This document shows positions 9,330 through 18,625 of a DNA stretch of 64,000 nt, in pieces. This DNA is from Rhizobium sp. L51/94 (GTDB taxonomy: Bacteria > Pseudomonadota > Alphaproteobacteria > Rhizobiales > Rhizobiaceae): NCBI RefSeq assembly GCF_019355555.1, contig NZ_CP072145.1, forward strand, positions 124,001-188,000, read 5' to 3'. The translations under genes were made by a program, and so were the position numbers. The notes beneath the pieces are model-generated. The model did no database searches. It was not told the DNA's origin and was given only the letters and a program-made list of their open reading frames with translations. Within the stretch, counting starts at the first letter, position 1. Each line of letters opens with the position of its first letter.

Positions 9330-10073
9330 ATGACTGACAGCACCGACGATCAGGAGCGGGGGATGCCCTCCGAAATCGATGAGGCGACCGAAGCCTTCGA
9401 GGCCTTGCGCCGGACCGTGGAGAAGCTCGCCCGCGATCTCGGTGGCGAAATGGTGGTCATTCGCAAGGGCGTGGAGGCCGCCTTCGAACGGTTCGAGACG
9501 TTCCAGCAGCCGACCGACCACAGCGTGGATATCGGCCAGATCGCCGAGAGCCTGGTGCTGATCGGCAAGCACCTGACGGTGATCCAAAAGTCTCCGGCCC
9601 TGAAGAACGGCCCCGAGCATTATGCCCGTGTGATCGAAATCGCCGCCGATCGCATTTCGGCAAACGCCGTTCGGACACTTGAGAACCGGGAGCGCGGTCT
9701 GCACCGGGTAGAGGCCGACATCAGAGACGTCGTCAGCGGTGTTCGCGACCGGCGGCAGCAAGATCGCTGGCTCCTCGTTGCCGCGGCCGTCGGCATGGTC
9801 ATGGGTGGCGTCTTCCTGGCGCTTGGGCCGCGCCTGCTACCGGGATCAATCGACAAGGCGATTGCCGCCACGGTCATGAATGCCGATCGCTGGGATGCGG
9901 GGATCGCCCTAATGCAGTCGGCAAGCCCCGAGGGATGGCGTGGTATTGCCGATGCCAGTGCTCTCGTGCGTGCCAATCAGCAGGCGCTCACGACCTGTGC
10001 TGAAGTGGCCGCAAAGGCCAAAAGCGAGCAGCGTTGCGTAATCACGGTTGCCGTGCCAGCTTCCGACAAGTAA
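9330..10073 (+). CDS. DUF6118-family protein
   Basis: 247 aa; ATG at 9330 with AGGAG five bases upstream (a GTG at 9324 is also possible). It starts 8 bases after the traA stop, so it is probably in the traA operon. The N-terminal two thirds is helical and charged (EATEAFEALRRTVEKLARDL), one membrane segment lies near residues 150-168 (WLLVAAAVGMVMGGVFLAL), and the C-terminal domain has two Cys. This arrangement matches the DUF6118 proteins usually found right after traA on rhizobial plasmids. Molecular role unknown. Confidence 0.8.
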   Translation: MTDSTDDQERGMPSEIDEATEAFEALRRTVEKLARDLGGEMVVIRKGVEAAFERFETFQQPTDHSVDIGQIAESLVLIGKHLTVIQKSPALKNGPEHYARVIEIAADRISANAVRTLENRERGLHRVEADIRDVVSGVRDRRQQDRWLLVAAAVGMVMGGVFLALGPRLLPGSIDKAIAATVMNADRWDAGIALMQSASPEGWRGIADASALVRANQQALTTCAEVAAKAKSEQRCVITVAVPASDK

Positions 10074-10111
10074 CCAGCATTCGTTCAGCCACGAGGTTTT
10101 ATAGGCAAACG

Positions 10112-10399
10112 ATGACAAGATCGGAACTCGTCCAAATTGTCGCGCGGCGTAATCCCCACCTCTATCACAGAGACGTCGAGCGGATCGTCGACATCATTCT
10201 CGAGGGAATTACCGAGGCCCTGGAAAAGGGCAACCGGGTCGAGCTTCGTGGGTTCGGGAGCTTCTCCGTGCGACACCGCCCGCCGAGATCCGGGCACAAC
10301 CCGAGAAACGGGGAAACCGTCTTTGTCGATGACAAATGGGTGCCATTTTTCAAGGCCGGAAAGGAAATACAAGAGCGTTTGAATTCCGAGAAGACTTGA
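10112..10399 (+). CDS. Integration host factor beta-like DNA-binding protein
   Basis: 95 aa, MTRSELVQIVARRNPHLYHR, then VELRGFGSFSVRHRPPRSG and NPRNGETVFVDDKWVPFFKA: the complete HU/IHF fold with the conserved beta-arm (GRNPRTG-like) that bends DNA. The pattern fits IhfB better than HU. It is a plasmid-borne copy next to traA; plasmid IHF-like proteins could assist relaxosome assembly or recombination, but that role is inferred. The ATG at 10112 gives the family-standard start; a longer frame from a TTG at 10034 overlaps the preceding gene. Confidence 0.9.
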   Translation: MTRSELVQIVARRNPHLYHRDVERIVDIILEGITEALEKGNRVELRGFGSFSVRHRPPRSGHNPRNGETVFVDDKWVPFFKAGKEIQERLNSEKT

Positions 10400-10623
10400 G
10401 CTGTTTTTGGTCACCAAGACCGCAATGATGTAGCCAAGTTGGCTTAGCATTGGCGCAAGACAGGGTCTACATGGGGACTGGGTCGAAACTTGCCCAGGTT
10501 TTGGATGCGCCTTATGTTGGCTGATTGTCCAGCGTTCATTCTTACAACCAACTAGCCAGCCCGAGTGTATCCATCCGAGGTGAACCGCAGGATTTTTGCT
10601 TTTGCGCGTGGTAAATTGGCGGG
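10400..10623. other. Intergenic stretch without a recognisable gene
   Basis: About 220 bp between the IHF-like gene and the DUF6429 gene. No open frame, structured repeat or insertion-sequence end was recognised by eye. Confidence 0.6.
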
Positions 10624-10869
10624 ATGGAGATCGACGAAGGCAAAATCGACGATGCTGTGCTGGCGCTGCTATGGCTGACGCTTCACAACGAGCGTTGCGC
10701 CTGGAAGGGTTTTGACTGGGCTACGACGGATCGGTTGCATCAGAAAGGCTTGATTGGCGATCCGGTGAACAAGTCGAAGTCGCTGGTGCTGACGGATGAG
10801 GGTCTACGCCGATCGGAAGAGCTTTTCCGGCAGTTATTTACGCAGCAACCGCAATCTCCGCCGCCTTGA
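10624..10869 (+). CDS. DUF6429-family small protein
   Basis: 81 aa, MEIDEGKIDDAVLALLWLTL followed by AWKGFDWATTDRLHQKGLI and SLVLTDEGLRRSEELFRQLF, the full DUF6429 pattern with a winged-helix-like C-terminal half. Function unknown. These genes are often found next to IS66-type transposases, and here its last 32 bases overlap the convergent tnpC gene. It may be a passenger of the insertion sequence or the target gene whose tail was changed by the insertion; the element end could not be located to decide. Confidence 0.75.
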   Translation: MEIDEGKIDDAVLALLWLTLHNERCAWKGFDWATTDRLHQKGLIGDPVNKSKSLVLTDEGLRRSEELFRQLFTQQPQSPPP

Positions 10870-12520
10870 TCCTCTTCCATTCCCATGGCAACAATTCGTG
10901 CAGGTGGGAGACGGGCAGATCGGCGATGCGAGCCAGCACGTCCGCCAGCCAGGCCTTCGGATCGATATCGTTGAGACGGGCCGTGGTGATAAGGGTCAGC
11001 ATGATGGCAGCCCGGTCTGCGCCGCGATCGGACCCGGCGAAGTTCCAGTTTTTCCTTCCGCAAGCCACGCCGCGCAGAGCTCTTTCCGCCGCGTTGTTCG
11101 TCATGCAGATCCTGCCGTCATCGGCGTATCTGGCAAAGTCCTGCCAGCGCGACAGCATGTAGTTGATCGGCTCAAGCACCGGTGAGGATCGCGACAAACC
11201 TTCGCGCTCCTGCCGCAACCAGGTCTCCAGCTCTTCGAGCAGCGGTTTGCTCATTTCCTGGCGCACGGCAAGTCGCTCACCGGCGCTCTGGCCGTTAATG
11301 TCGCGCTCGATGTCAAACAGCGCATCGATACGCTTGACCGCCTCCAACGCCGTCGCAGAGACAGGCTTTGCCCCTTTGCCCCGCCGGGCACTTCGCGAGA
11401 CATCTGCCAACTCGAAGAACTTTCGGCGCGCGTGGGCAAAACAGAAGGCCGGCGTCACCGGGATCTGTTTCTTGGTCCGATCGAAGAGCGGCCTCTCGGC
11501 ACATGCAAGCATGCGCCTGCCGGCTGAGAGATTGAAGCCATTGTAGCAATCAGCCTGCAGGATACCGGTGAACTCGGCCAGGTGTCCTTGCGGATGCTCA
11601 CCCCGCCTATCACTGGAGGCGTAGAAGACGGCCGCCGGCGGTGATAGCCCACCAAACGGCCTGTCGTCGCAAACGTAGGTCCATATGCGCCCCGTCGTGC
11701 ACTGGCCCTTGGCGAGGATCGGGATGGTGGTGTCGTCGCCGTGCAACCGCTCGGCCGCAAACACATGGGTCTCAATGAGATCGAACAGCGGTGTGACTGC
11801 GGCGCTGACGTAGCCAACCTGGTCGGCAAGCGTCTGGGTGGACAGATCGATCCCTTCACTGCGAAAGCGACGGCTCTGGCGGTTGAGCGGCTGATGCTCA
11901 GAGAATTTGTCGAAGACGATGGTGGCGAGTAGCTTGGGGCCGAGAAAGCCACGTGGCGTTGCATGGAAGGGTGCGGGCGATTGGCTGATGCAGCCGCAGT
12001 CCCGGCACGTGAACTTCTCCCGCACGGTCTCAACGACCTTGAAGCGGCGCGGGATCTCCTCCAGCGTCTCGGTGGTGTCCTCACCGAGCTTCGACAGGCG
12101 TTCGCTGCCGCAGTGATCGCAGGCACTGGGCGCGTCGATGACGACGCGCTCGCGCTCGATAGTCTCTGGCCAAGGCTTGCGCACTGGCCGCTTGCGGGTG
12201 AAGGCACGCACGACTTGGGTTTTGGCGGCAGACACTTGTGAAGCGAGCTCGTCCTCGGTGGCATCGGCAACCAGCTCCTCGAGCTGCAATTCCATCTGGT
12301 CGATCAGCCGCTGGGTGCGCTCCCGGCTTGGACCATGTTTGTCGCGTTCCAGCTTGGCGATCAGCAATTGCAGATGGGCGTTGAGCGCCTCGATGCTGGA
12401 AAGTTTTGCCTTGGCGCTGGTGGCTTCCGCCTCGGCCCGCAACCGTGCCTCGCGTTCTATCAGCAGCGCGGCGTGGGCGCTGGCAAGATCGTCAGGAAAG
12501 GAAAGCGGTGGTAACGACAT
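10838..12520 (-). CDS. tnpC: IS66 transposase TnpC
   Basis: 560 aa DDE-type transposase from the ATG at 12520 (the frame extends upstream, but MSLPPLSFPDD is the usual start). It shows the N-terminal leucine-rich helix, a CxxC zinc finger (CDHCGSERLSKLG and FTCRDCGCISQ), the central catalytic region (HGDDTTIPILA, LQADCYNGF, CFAHARRKFFELADV) and the C-terminal GRICMTNNAAERALRGVACG block. Apparently intact. Confidence 0.93.
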   Translation of the reverse strand: MSLPPLSFPDDLASAHAALLIEREARLRAEAEATSAKAKLSSIEALNAHLQLLIAKLERDKHGPSRERTQRLIDQMELQLEELVADATEDELASQVSAAKTQVVRAFTRKRPVRKPWPETIERERVVIDAPSACDHCGSERLSKLGEDTTETLEEIPRRFKVVETVREKFTCRDCGCISQSPAPFHATPRGFLGPKLLATIVFDKFSEHQPLNRQSRRFRSEGIDLSTQTLADQVGYVSAAVTPLFDLIETHVFAAERLHGDDTTIPILAKGQCTTGRIWTYVCDDRPFGGLSPPAAVFYASSDRRGEHPQGHLAEFTGILQADCYNGFNLSAGRRMLACAERPLFDRTKKQIPVTPAFCFAHARRKFFELADVSRSARRGKGAKPVSATALEAVKRIDALFDIERDINGQSAGERLAVRQEMSKPLLEELETWLRQEREGLSRSSPVLEPINYMLSRWQDFARYADDGRICMTNNAAERALRGVACGRKNWNFAGSDRGADRAAIMLTLITTARLNDIDPKAWLADVLARIADLPVSHLHELLPWEWKRIKAAEIAVAA

Positions 12521-12567
12521 GCCAGAATAAGAGCATATTTCTTCAACAAATTCAATGATGAAGAAAC

Positions 12568-12918
12568 TCAAACGCGTGTTGGACGCCAAGTTTCCTGAGG
12601 AGCTCGCCAGTCAATTCCAGAGAGCAAATAGGAAAGCTGCGCCGGTGTGATCGCCACCGCGCCACCCTGCACATTCGGCCAGATAAACCGGCCGCGTTCT
12701 AATTTTTTCGTGAACAGGCATGCGCCCTGGCCATCATGCCAGATCAACTTTATCAGGTCACCGCGGCGGCCCCTGAAGCAGAACAAATGACCGCCCAGCG
12801 GATCATGCTTTAAAACTTCCTGCACCCGAAGGGCCAAGGATGGAAAGCCACACCGCATGTCGGTATGTCCGGTCGACAGCCACACCTTGATCTCCGCCCC
12901 CATCGGAAACGGATTCAT
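12568..12918 (-). CDS. tnpB: IS66 accessory protein TnpB
   Basis: 116 aa, MNPFPMGAEIKVWLSTGHTD then MRCGFPSLALRVQEVL and FRGRRGDLIKLIWHDGQG, the conserved IS66 Orf2 (TnpB) signature. Its ATG overlaps the tnpA stop by four bases (ATGA), indicating coupled translation. Required with TnpA for IS66 transposition; biochemical role unclear. Confidence 0.93.
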   Translation of the reverse strand: MNPFPMGAEIKVWLSTGHTDMRCGFPSLALRVQEVLKHDPLGGHLFCFRGRRGDLIKLIWHDGQGACLFTKKLERGRFIWPNVQGGAVAITPAQLSYLLSGIDWRAPQETWRPTRV

Positions 12919-13346
12919 CGCAATGTCTCCAAACCACGCATGATCCGTAGCAAAACGTCCACATCGATATCCTGGCCCATGATCACACGCCGGCCGTTCG
13001 CACTCACCACCTCTATGCGACCCCGGTCGGTGATGGGAGACGGCACCGCGACAGTTTCCGCAGGAGGCGTGCTCGCAAAAACAGGCTCGGCAGCAACGAC
13101 AATCGCCGGAACAAACTCGTTCGTCGAGCGGTGGACAAGGCGTCCTTCCCGCACGGCCCTGCGCCAGGCATTCAACTGCCAACGCGTGATCCCGTGACGC
13201 TGCGCCGTGACTGTTACCTGCCGCGGGCCAGCATAACTCTCAGCCACGATCGCCAGCTTCGCTTCATCCGTGAAACGCCGCCGACGCCCGCTATCGACAA
13301 TCTCCATCCGGCTGAAACGCCCCGAGTGATCGCTTGTGATGTCCAT
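12915..13346 (-). CDS. tnpA: IS66 TnpA DNA-binding protein
   Basis: 143 aa with an N-terminal helix-turn-helix of the IS3/IS66 TnpA type (RRRRFTDEAKLAIVAESYAG, TAQRHGITRWQLNAWRR). It overlaps tnpB by ATGA. Presumed to recognise the element ends. Confidence 0.9.
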   Translation of the reverse strand: MDITSDHSGRFSRMEIVDSGRRRRFTDEAKLAIVAESYAGPRQVTVTAQRHGITRWQLNAWRRAVREGRLVHRSTNEFVPAIVVAAEPVFASTPPAETVAVPSPITDRGRIEVVSANGRRVIMGQDIDVDVLLRIMRGLETLR

Positions 13347-13771
13347 GAAAGCACCGTCTATATTGCCGTCTATATAGACAGAGCATCCACACGATCACTC
13401 AAATCCGCAATCCGGTTCAGCTCGGATGCGTACGCCCGAGAAGAGCGTGCCCGATTAGAATTCTTCAAGGCGCGACCGTATCCTTCAGTACTTATAAGCA
13501 GTCTGCTGCGGTCAGTAGAACGAACCCCGCCGCGCCGGTGAGGTCTTGATCAAGCTCGCAATTATATACAATCCGCCAGGTAGTCTGTGGCCTGCGCCGA
13601 CGCGATTGCAGGCGTCAAAACATTACCTGTCGAACGCTTGGCTGAGATCGACTCATGTGAGGACCTTCGAATACCCCCGGTGGATCGTGCGCTTAATTTT
13701 AGATTCGTCGATCCAATTCGGACGACGGCAAGGGCTTCAAGGGTCGCCCAAAGGGCTCAGTTGAATGGACC
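13347..13771. other. Region without a supported gene
   Basis: About 425 bp upstream of the IS66 tnpA gene. A short direct repeat (GTCTATAT twice near 13,357-13,378) precedes tnpA and may be part of its promoter or the element end. No other feature was recognised. Confidence 0.5.
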
Positions 13772-14302
13772 TCAGCGCAGTCGGGCCATTAGATATGCAT
13801 CTACATATTCGCCGTCACGGTACGCGTTCTGTCGTAATATTCCCTCACGAATAAAACCAGATTTCTCGTAAAGCCGGATGGCAGGGCTGTTATCTACGAA
13901 CACATCAAGTTCGATACGCCGGATGTCATGCCACCTGTCGGCCGTCTCAATCAACGTGCTGAGGAGCTTCGCTCCGACACCTTTACCGACAAAATCGTCA
14001 TGAACGCCAACAGCCAAAGTCGCACTATGAAGCTGACGGCCGGTTTTGCGGTGTAGCCCGGCATTGCCGATGACCTTGCCATGCCATTCAGCACATATAG
14101 ATATATCTGTAGGGGACATAGCTTCGATATATTTTCGAGTTCTGTCAGCGTTATGGAACGGTTGGCGTAAAGTCCCATAACGAAACCCGGGCAGGTTAAG
14201 AATTTCCGTAATTCCTTCGGCATCTTGCGTGCGAGTACCACGGATTAAAACATCCTGCACGTTGAACTCTGGGGATGGTGCCGCGCAGTCAGTGGGCCGC
14301 AT
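13772..14302 (-). CDS. GNAT-family N-acetyltransferase
   Basis: 176 aa from the ATG at 14302 (AAGGAAA seven bases before). Residues FVGKGVGAKLLSTLIETAD carry the acetyl-CoA-binding R/QxxGxG/A loop (GKGVGAK) and LYEKSGFIREGILRQNAYRD is the typical C-terminal end of the RimJ/SpeG-like subgroup. Substrate unknown. The stop is separated from the neighbouring P450 gene by about 55 bp and both run in the same direction, so they may be co-transcribed, with the P450 first. Confidence 0.88.
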   Translation of the reverse strand: MRPTDCAAPSPEFNVQDVLIRGTRTQDAEGITEILNLPGFRYGTLRQPFHNADRTRKYIEAMSPTDISICAEWHGKVIGNAGLHRKTGRQLHSATLAVGVHDDFVGKGVGAKLLSTLIETADRWHDIRRIELDVFVDNSPAIRLYEKSGFIREGILRQNAYRDGEYVDAYLMARLR

Positions 14303-14357
14303 TGTCGTTTCCTTTTCAAAGGTGGCAGGTGTCATTTTGCTGATCATTTGGTCGATG

Positions 14358-15596
14358 CTATCGAGCTCGATTGGCGTCCCAAGTCACCGGAAAGTTTTGA
14401 ACTGTTCGGATGCCCGAAAAGCCGGTGACTTTCGGAAAGGTCCCCGCCGCTCTGATGGTCGGGAACCTCTCTGCTAGGACGGTCAATGCCTCTTCCAGCT
14501 CAGCTTTCGCCAGTGCTTCGCCCAGACAACGGTGCGCTCCAGCGCCAAATACCGGATGCCATTTCAATTGCTCTCTTGTAATATCCAGCCGATCAGGGTC
14601 GTTGTAGAGATGCTCGTCTCGGAGGGCGGACATGGTCACAAGGGAGCAGGCTTTATTGGCAGGGAGGAGCATCCCGTCCAACTCGATATCGGTTGTGGTA
14701 GAGCGCGGAACCGAGCCTATCGCAGGCTCATAACGAAGGCATTCCAGGACGGCCTTTGGAACCAGGTCGTGATTGTCTAAAACTGCATTCCATTGCTCAG
14801 GATGCTGGAGAAGCACTGCCAGCTGAATGACGATGGCAGATCGCGTCGTGTCGCTGCCACCGACAATCAAAGTCATGATTTGGGTAATCACTTCCTCGGC
14901 GGACAAGGATCCGTCGCTTTCCACATCGGAGAGAAGTTTGCTCACGAAGTCATTGTTTTTCTCGTAGCTGCGCTTTGCCACGACGTCAGCAACATATGAT
15001 CTCAGCTCGCCGGCTGCTCGTTGAAGCTGCGGTACATCTTGCGCACGCCAAGATCCGCCCAGGAGCGGACTGAAGCGGTATACGATCTCTGTAAATCTAT
15101 TCACATCGTCCTGGGGGAGGCCCAAGATCGACGCAATGATCCTGGCCGGAATAAGAGCGGCAAAGTCCTCAAGCAAGTCCATGCCACCATCGGGCGCTGC
15201 GGTATCGGCGATCTGCGCAACAGTCTCTCTAATGAGAGGTCGCAACGCATCAATCATCTTGAAGGCGAATGTCCTGGTCAGGGGAGATCGTCTGCGCAAA
15301 TGGACATCGCCATTCGACGTCAGCATCCCGTTTCGCACGAATTCCCAGATCGGCCCATTCTCAACACCGCGCAGGGTGACCAATTCTGTTTCTACCTGAC
15401 GTGTCTTAGCATCGCTGCACAGGCTGAGAACATCGTTGGCACGCAAGATGAGATATACCCCCGCTTCCGACAAGATGAACGGAATCTCCTTTCGGTAGTG
15501 CCGGTAGACGCGATGAGGGTCGGCGCTCAGGGTTGAAATGGGTAGCACCGGAACTCGAAAGTTCGTAGACCGCTCCGCGGAGTTGTCTAGGGTCAT
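14358..15596 (-). CDS. Cytochrome P450
   Basis: 412 aa soluble bacterial P450. Key motifs: the I-helix oxygen-binding GGSDTT, the K-helix ExxR (ECLRYEP), and the heme-ligand loop FGAGAHRCLGE with the cysteine that binds iron. No membrane anchor. It would hydroxylate or demethylate a small hydrophobic or phenolic compound using electrons from a ferredoxin, none of which is encoded nearby. The virK-type gene next door recalls the virH (pinF) P450s of Ti plasmids, which detoxify plant phenolics, but family membership cannot be decided by eye. Confidence 0.93.
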   Translation of the reverse strand: MTLDNSAERSTNFRVPVLPISTLSADPHRVYRHYRKEIPFILSEAGVYLILRANDVLSLCSDAKTRQVETELVTLRGVENGPIWEFVRNGMLTSNGDVHLRRRSPLTRTFAFKMIDALRPLIRETVAQIADTAAPDGGMDLLEDFAALIPARIIASILGLPQDDVNRFTEIVYRFSPLLGGSWRAQDVPQLQRAAGELRSYVADVVAKRSYEKNNDFVSKLLSDVESDGSLSAEEVITQIMTLIVGGSDTTRSAIVIQLAVLLQHPEQWNAVLDNHDLVPKAVLECLRYEPAIGSVPRSTTTDIELDGMLLPANKACSLVTMSALRDEHLYNDPDRLDITREQLKWHPVFGAGAHRCLGEALAKAELEEALTVLAERFPTIRAAGTFPKVTGFSGIRTVQNFPVTWDANRAR

Positions 15597-15834
15597 TCAT
15601 CAATATCCTTTAATTCGGCTCATCCGCCGCCTAAATTTCCGGCCAGCTGCCGAAACACAACCGACGCGTCAGGCAGGGCGGTAGAGTTCTTTAGCGGCGA
15701 CAGCAGGCATGCATTGTGTGCTGGTAACAGTGGTGGAAGATCCACGTTGACTCATGTGCGCAACGGAATTGGCGAGAATTTCCCCGCGTCGTTAGGTGTG
15801 CCTGTCACACCATCAACATCTACGTGCAGCCACA
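15597..15834. promoter_or_regulatory. Upstream region of the P450 gene
   Basis: About 240 bp between the P450 start and the virK stop. No match to the vir-box pattern TNCAATTGAAAY was found, nor any obvious palindrome. Confidence 0.4.
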
Positions 15835-16272
15835 TTAGCGCGCTGGGAAGAAACTTAATCCACGGTCCATCGCACAGTTGAATTCGAGTGTCTTACCCTT
15901 TTGTTCGTACGCGGGCAGGCTGAACACAGTCATAGAAAATTGAGCGCTGTTATCTGGGTGGACTTTGTATCGTAAAAACTGAACGATCGGCTTTCCATCG
16001 AGATCGATGGTCATATGCTCGTCAGCAAAGGCAAGCGTCCCATCGTCCGTCAATCTGAATGCGTTAATCCGTAGTCCACCGCGTGTTTTGCTCGGCTTTG
16101 CATCGTTTGGTACCGCGCTGCAGAGACTGAGATCAACGGTGACGGCGACCGACTGCCCCTTGCCAAGCATACGGATTACAGCTGGCAGGGCGAGGGGGCC
16201 CTGGCGATGCTCGGTTGCACTCGCGGCGGCGGGTAGCAATGCCGCGAGAAGAATAGTGAAGACGCGCTTCAT
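15835..16272 (-). CDS. virK: VirK-family secreted protein
   Basis: 145 aa from the ATG at 16272; MKRVFTILLAALLPAAASA is a Sec signal peptide, cleaved before TEHRQGPLAL. The mature part (VIRMLGKGQSVAVTVDLSLC, TRGGLRINAFRLTDDGTLAF, KPIVQFLRYKVHPDN) matches the VirK family (PF06903 as remembered), first known from the vir regulon of octopine Ti plasmids. Two Cys could form a disulfide in the periplasm. Function is unknown. Only a weak vir-box-like sequence (TCAAATTGAT at about 16,317) was seen upstream, so VirA/VirG control is not supported here. Confidence 0.82.
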   Translation of the reverse strand: MKRVFTILLAALLPAAASATEHRQGPLALPAVIRMLGKGQSVAVTVDLSLCSAVPNDAKPSKTRGGLRINAFRLTDDGTLAFADEHMTIDLDGKPIVQFLRYKVHPDNSAQFSMTVFSLPAYEQKGKTLEFNCAMDRGLSFFPAR

Positions 16273-16374
16273 GCAGTACTCCTTGGAACTCTCGGCGCAT
16301 GGCTCGATAAGCGCCGTCAAATTGATTGGCATCGCGTAACTTGACGCAGCGTAATTGCGTTGCGAGGGAAGCCG

Positions 16375-16887
16375 TTACCCTAAATCACCGATGGAGCGTA
16401 TCATTTGGACTTCTTCAACCGGCTTACCATTCTCGATAATTCCGCCAGGCACGACGCAGAGATCAGAGAAAAGCTGACTACGATAGAATGCAATTGCAGA
16501 TACATTTTCGCCGCTGACGCATAGCTCCAGTTTCGAAATACTCTCGTCTTTTGCGAATGAAATGACATGGTTCAGCAAAGCCGAAGCCGTCCCAGTTCGC
16601 CGAAAGTCGGCGTGGACGTAAGCCATTACGATAATAGCCCGGTGCTTCAGTTTTGCTGGATGCCTGCGAATAAGCCCCATCAATCCCACAGGGATACCAC
16701 TATGGAAAGCGCCGAAGACTGGATCAGTTAGCCGCCTATTCCATTCATCCTCGGAAAGGGAATCCCAGTCATCGAGGATGCTGGCGTAGGACGATGGTGT
16801 GGACCTTAAGGCCTCGAGCCATATCTGTTTGAAGATAGAGCCTTCGCCGGGCACAATCCGTCTGTATGAAATTTCTTGTGTGTTCAA
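16375..16887 (-). CDS. GNAT-family N-acetyltransferase
   Basis: 170 aa starting MNTQEISYRRIVPGEGSIFK. Acetyl-CoA loop: HADFRRTGTASALLNHVISF; C-terminal GNAT strand: LCVSGENVSAIAFYRSQLF. Substrate unknown. It lies upstream of virK in the same direction with ~100 bp between, so it may have its own promoter or head a virK transcript. Confidence 0.87.
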   Translation of the reverse strand: MNTQEISYRRIVPGEGSIFKQIWLEALRSTPSSYASILDDWDSLSEDEWNRRLTDPVFGAFHSGIPVGLMGLIRRHPAKLKHRAIIVMAYVHADFRRTGTASALLNHVISFAKDESISKLELCVSGENVSAIAFYRSQLFSDLCVVPGGIIENGKPVEEVQMIRSIGDLG

Positions 16888-18625
16888 GATATGCTCCTTT
16901 TCCCGGTTTTGTTGCCAACACGACAGACTGACCCAGCAAACGTCCGTTTTAAGCGCTGCATGCGCCAGAGTTTAGGTCATCCTGTCCACACCAGCACCGG
17001 AAGTATCAGACAGAGCGGCGGGGATTCCGCTCTGTTAAAAAATGATTTGGCCCTAAAGTACTAGGCCAACGTCAGCGTCTGGGACGGAAGGCAGGTTGAT
17101 GATCAAATGACATTCCCGCTCACTAGCCCGTCTTCAGCGCTATCTTTACAGGGCTGTCCATCAAGAAATCCGAGATCTCGCTTCCGCTCACCGGGAAGCA
17201 ACTTGTAGCACTTGATCTCAATGCTGTTTAGACCCCGAGCCTGAGTGGAGTCGTCTTAAGCAATTGGCTAATAAGCCCCCATGCTGTCGCATATTACACC
17301 CATGCAATTGTATCGTGTTGCCACCTACCAAACCTGATCACGAATTCGTGAATTGGCAAATGAAGATTTTATGAAGACCTATGTGATTGTTTTCGTTAAA
17401 TACTTCAGTATGACACCTGGACTTGTCTCGCGGAAGGCTGCTTTGTTTTGGTAAGCTAATCATGAGCGCACAGTGCTTCGCCATCTCTAAGCGAGGTCCG
17501 GCAAACCCATACTGTCGGCGTGTCATTGGCATTTGTGTGCTCCAATCCGACGTTATCAAAGTGTGGACAGCTCGGCCGCGAGCGACGCTTAAGAACTACA
17601 GGTGTTATTGGCCAACTCCGTCTTATGGGCACGGAAACTTCGTTTCGTTGGAACCTCAAAGGACACCAGGTAGGGTCCCCGAGATACATGCCTGATCTCT
17701 AGGTTGCAGTGCGTGATGTTTTGTTGCGAAATGTCAACGTGGGCACTGGATTCAGCATCGTCCCAGAAAGGCCAACGTGAAAGTTGGATGCGGTCCGATG
17801 AGAAAGTGATCTCGTTGGGATGGTCAGTGGTTGGGCTTATGCTGCATATTTGTGGTGAGCTGCGCACCAAAAAACCACCATCATAAAAGTGTACTGTTCC
17901 AGAGATCATGCGGAAGCACTTTCATCATAACGGAGATCGACAGCTGCCTCACTCTCGGAAATCACCTATTCCATCCGCAATCCTGGTGCGGATCGGTGTT
18001 TCAGCGCGCTATGCACGAGACGAGACTTCAAAGGAATGTTCGAAGAGCTCGGCTTCGAGATCAATCATAGCACGATCAAACGGGGATCGAGCAGTGACAC
18101 GACGATCGGGAAATGTCCTTGCCTGAAGGTCTGCGGAGGTGGCGTAGCTTCGAAGGCGATTGGTCTCCCCGGCCTGGTGTCCGATTGACAGATCCGGTTC
18201 GGCGAGCGCACTGGCCGCCCCTGCAAGCCAGATATCATCCCGATTGTGGCAGCAAAGTGGGTCGCCGCAACATCTCTCAATATAACCAGACCCAACTCAA
18301 TAATGAGGCATGCCATACCTTTGGACACGGCAGCTTAATTGCCACGCACGAATTACGAGTGCCGGGAATAAAGCGCCGACAACGATCCAAGGGAGCTTTG
18401 TCGTATGTCTTACATCACTCATCTTCACGAAACCCGGGACCAATCAGTGCCCTCGATCCGATGCGAGTTCTGAACTGAATGTAGCGGTCCAACTCTCCCG
18501 AACTTTACCGCCGCCTGTTGCATACTAATCGACGGCCCTGTCGTGACGGGAGCACCGTCGGTTGGACGAGCGTTGGAAATCGCGTCCAGTTCTCATCTTT
18601 CACCATCCTAAAGCGAGATAGTCAG
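16888..18625. other. Gene-poor region of about 1.6-1.7 kb
   Basis: No open frame here resembles a known protein. Frames on both strands are short. A vir-box-like 12-mer, TGCAATTGTATC at 17,303-17,314, matches the pattern TNCAATTGAAAY at 10 of 12 positions but precedes no evident gene. The segment 18,000-18,330 has a codon-like texture suggesting a decayed gene or insertion sequence that I cannot identify. Confidence 0.5.

Larger units (their letters stand above)
10838..13346 (-). mobile_element. IS66-family insertion sequence (gene boundaries only)
   Basis: A complete tnpA-tnpB-tnpC set on the minus strand. Coordinates cover the genes; terminal inverted repeats starting GTAAGC, clear for the other IS66 copies in this window, were not found by eye on either side, so the true ends are undefined. 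All three frames are open, so the element could be active. Confidence 0.8.

Noticed and set aside
18065..18328. Minus-strand 87-codon frame in the gene desert
   Set aside because: No motif, no ribosome binding site; could be part of a decayed gene but cannot be assigned.
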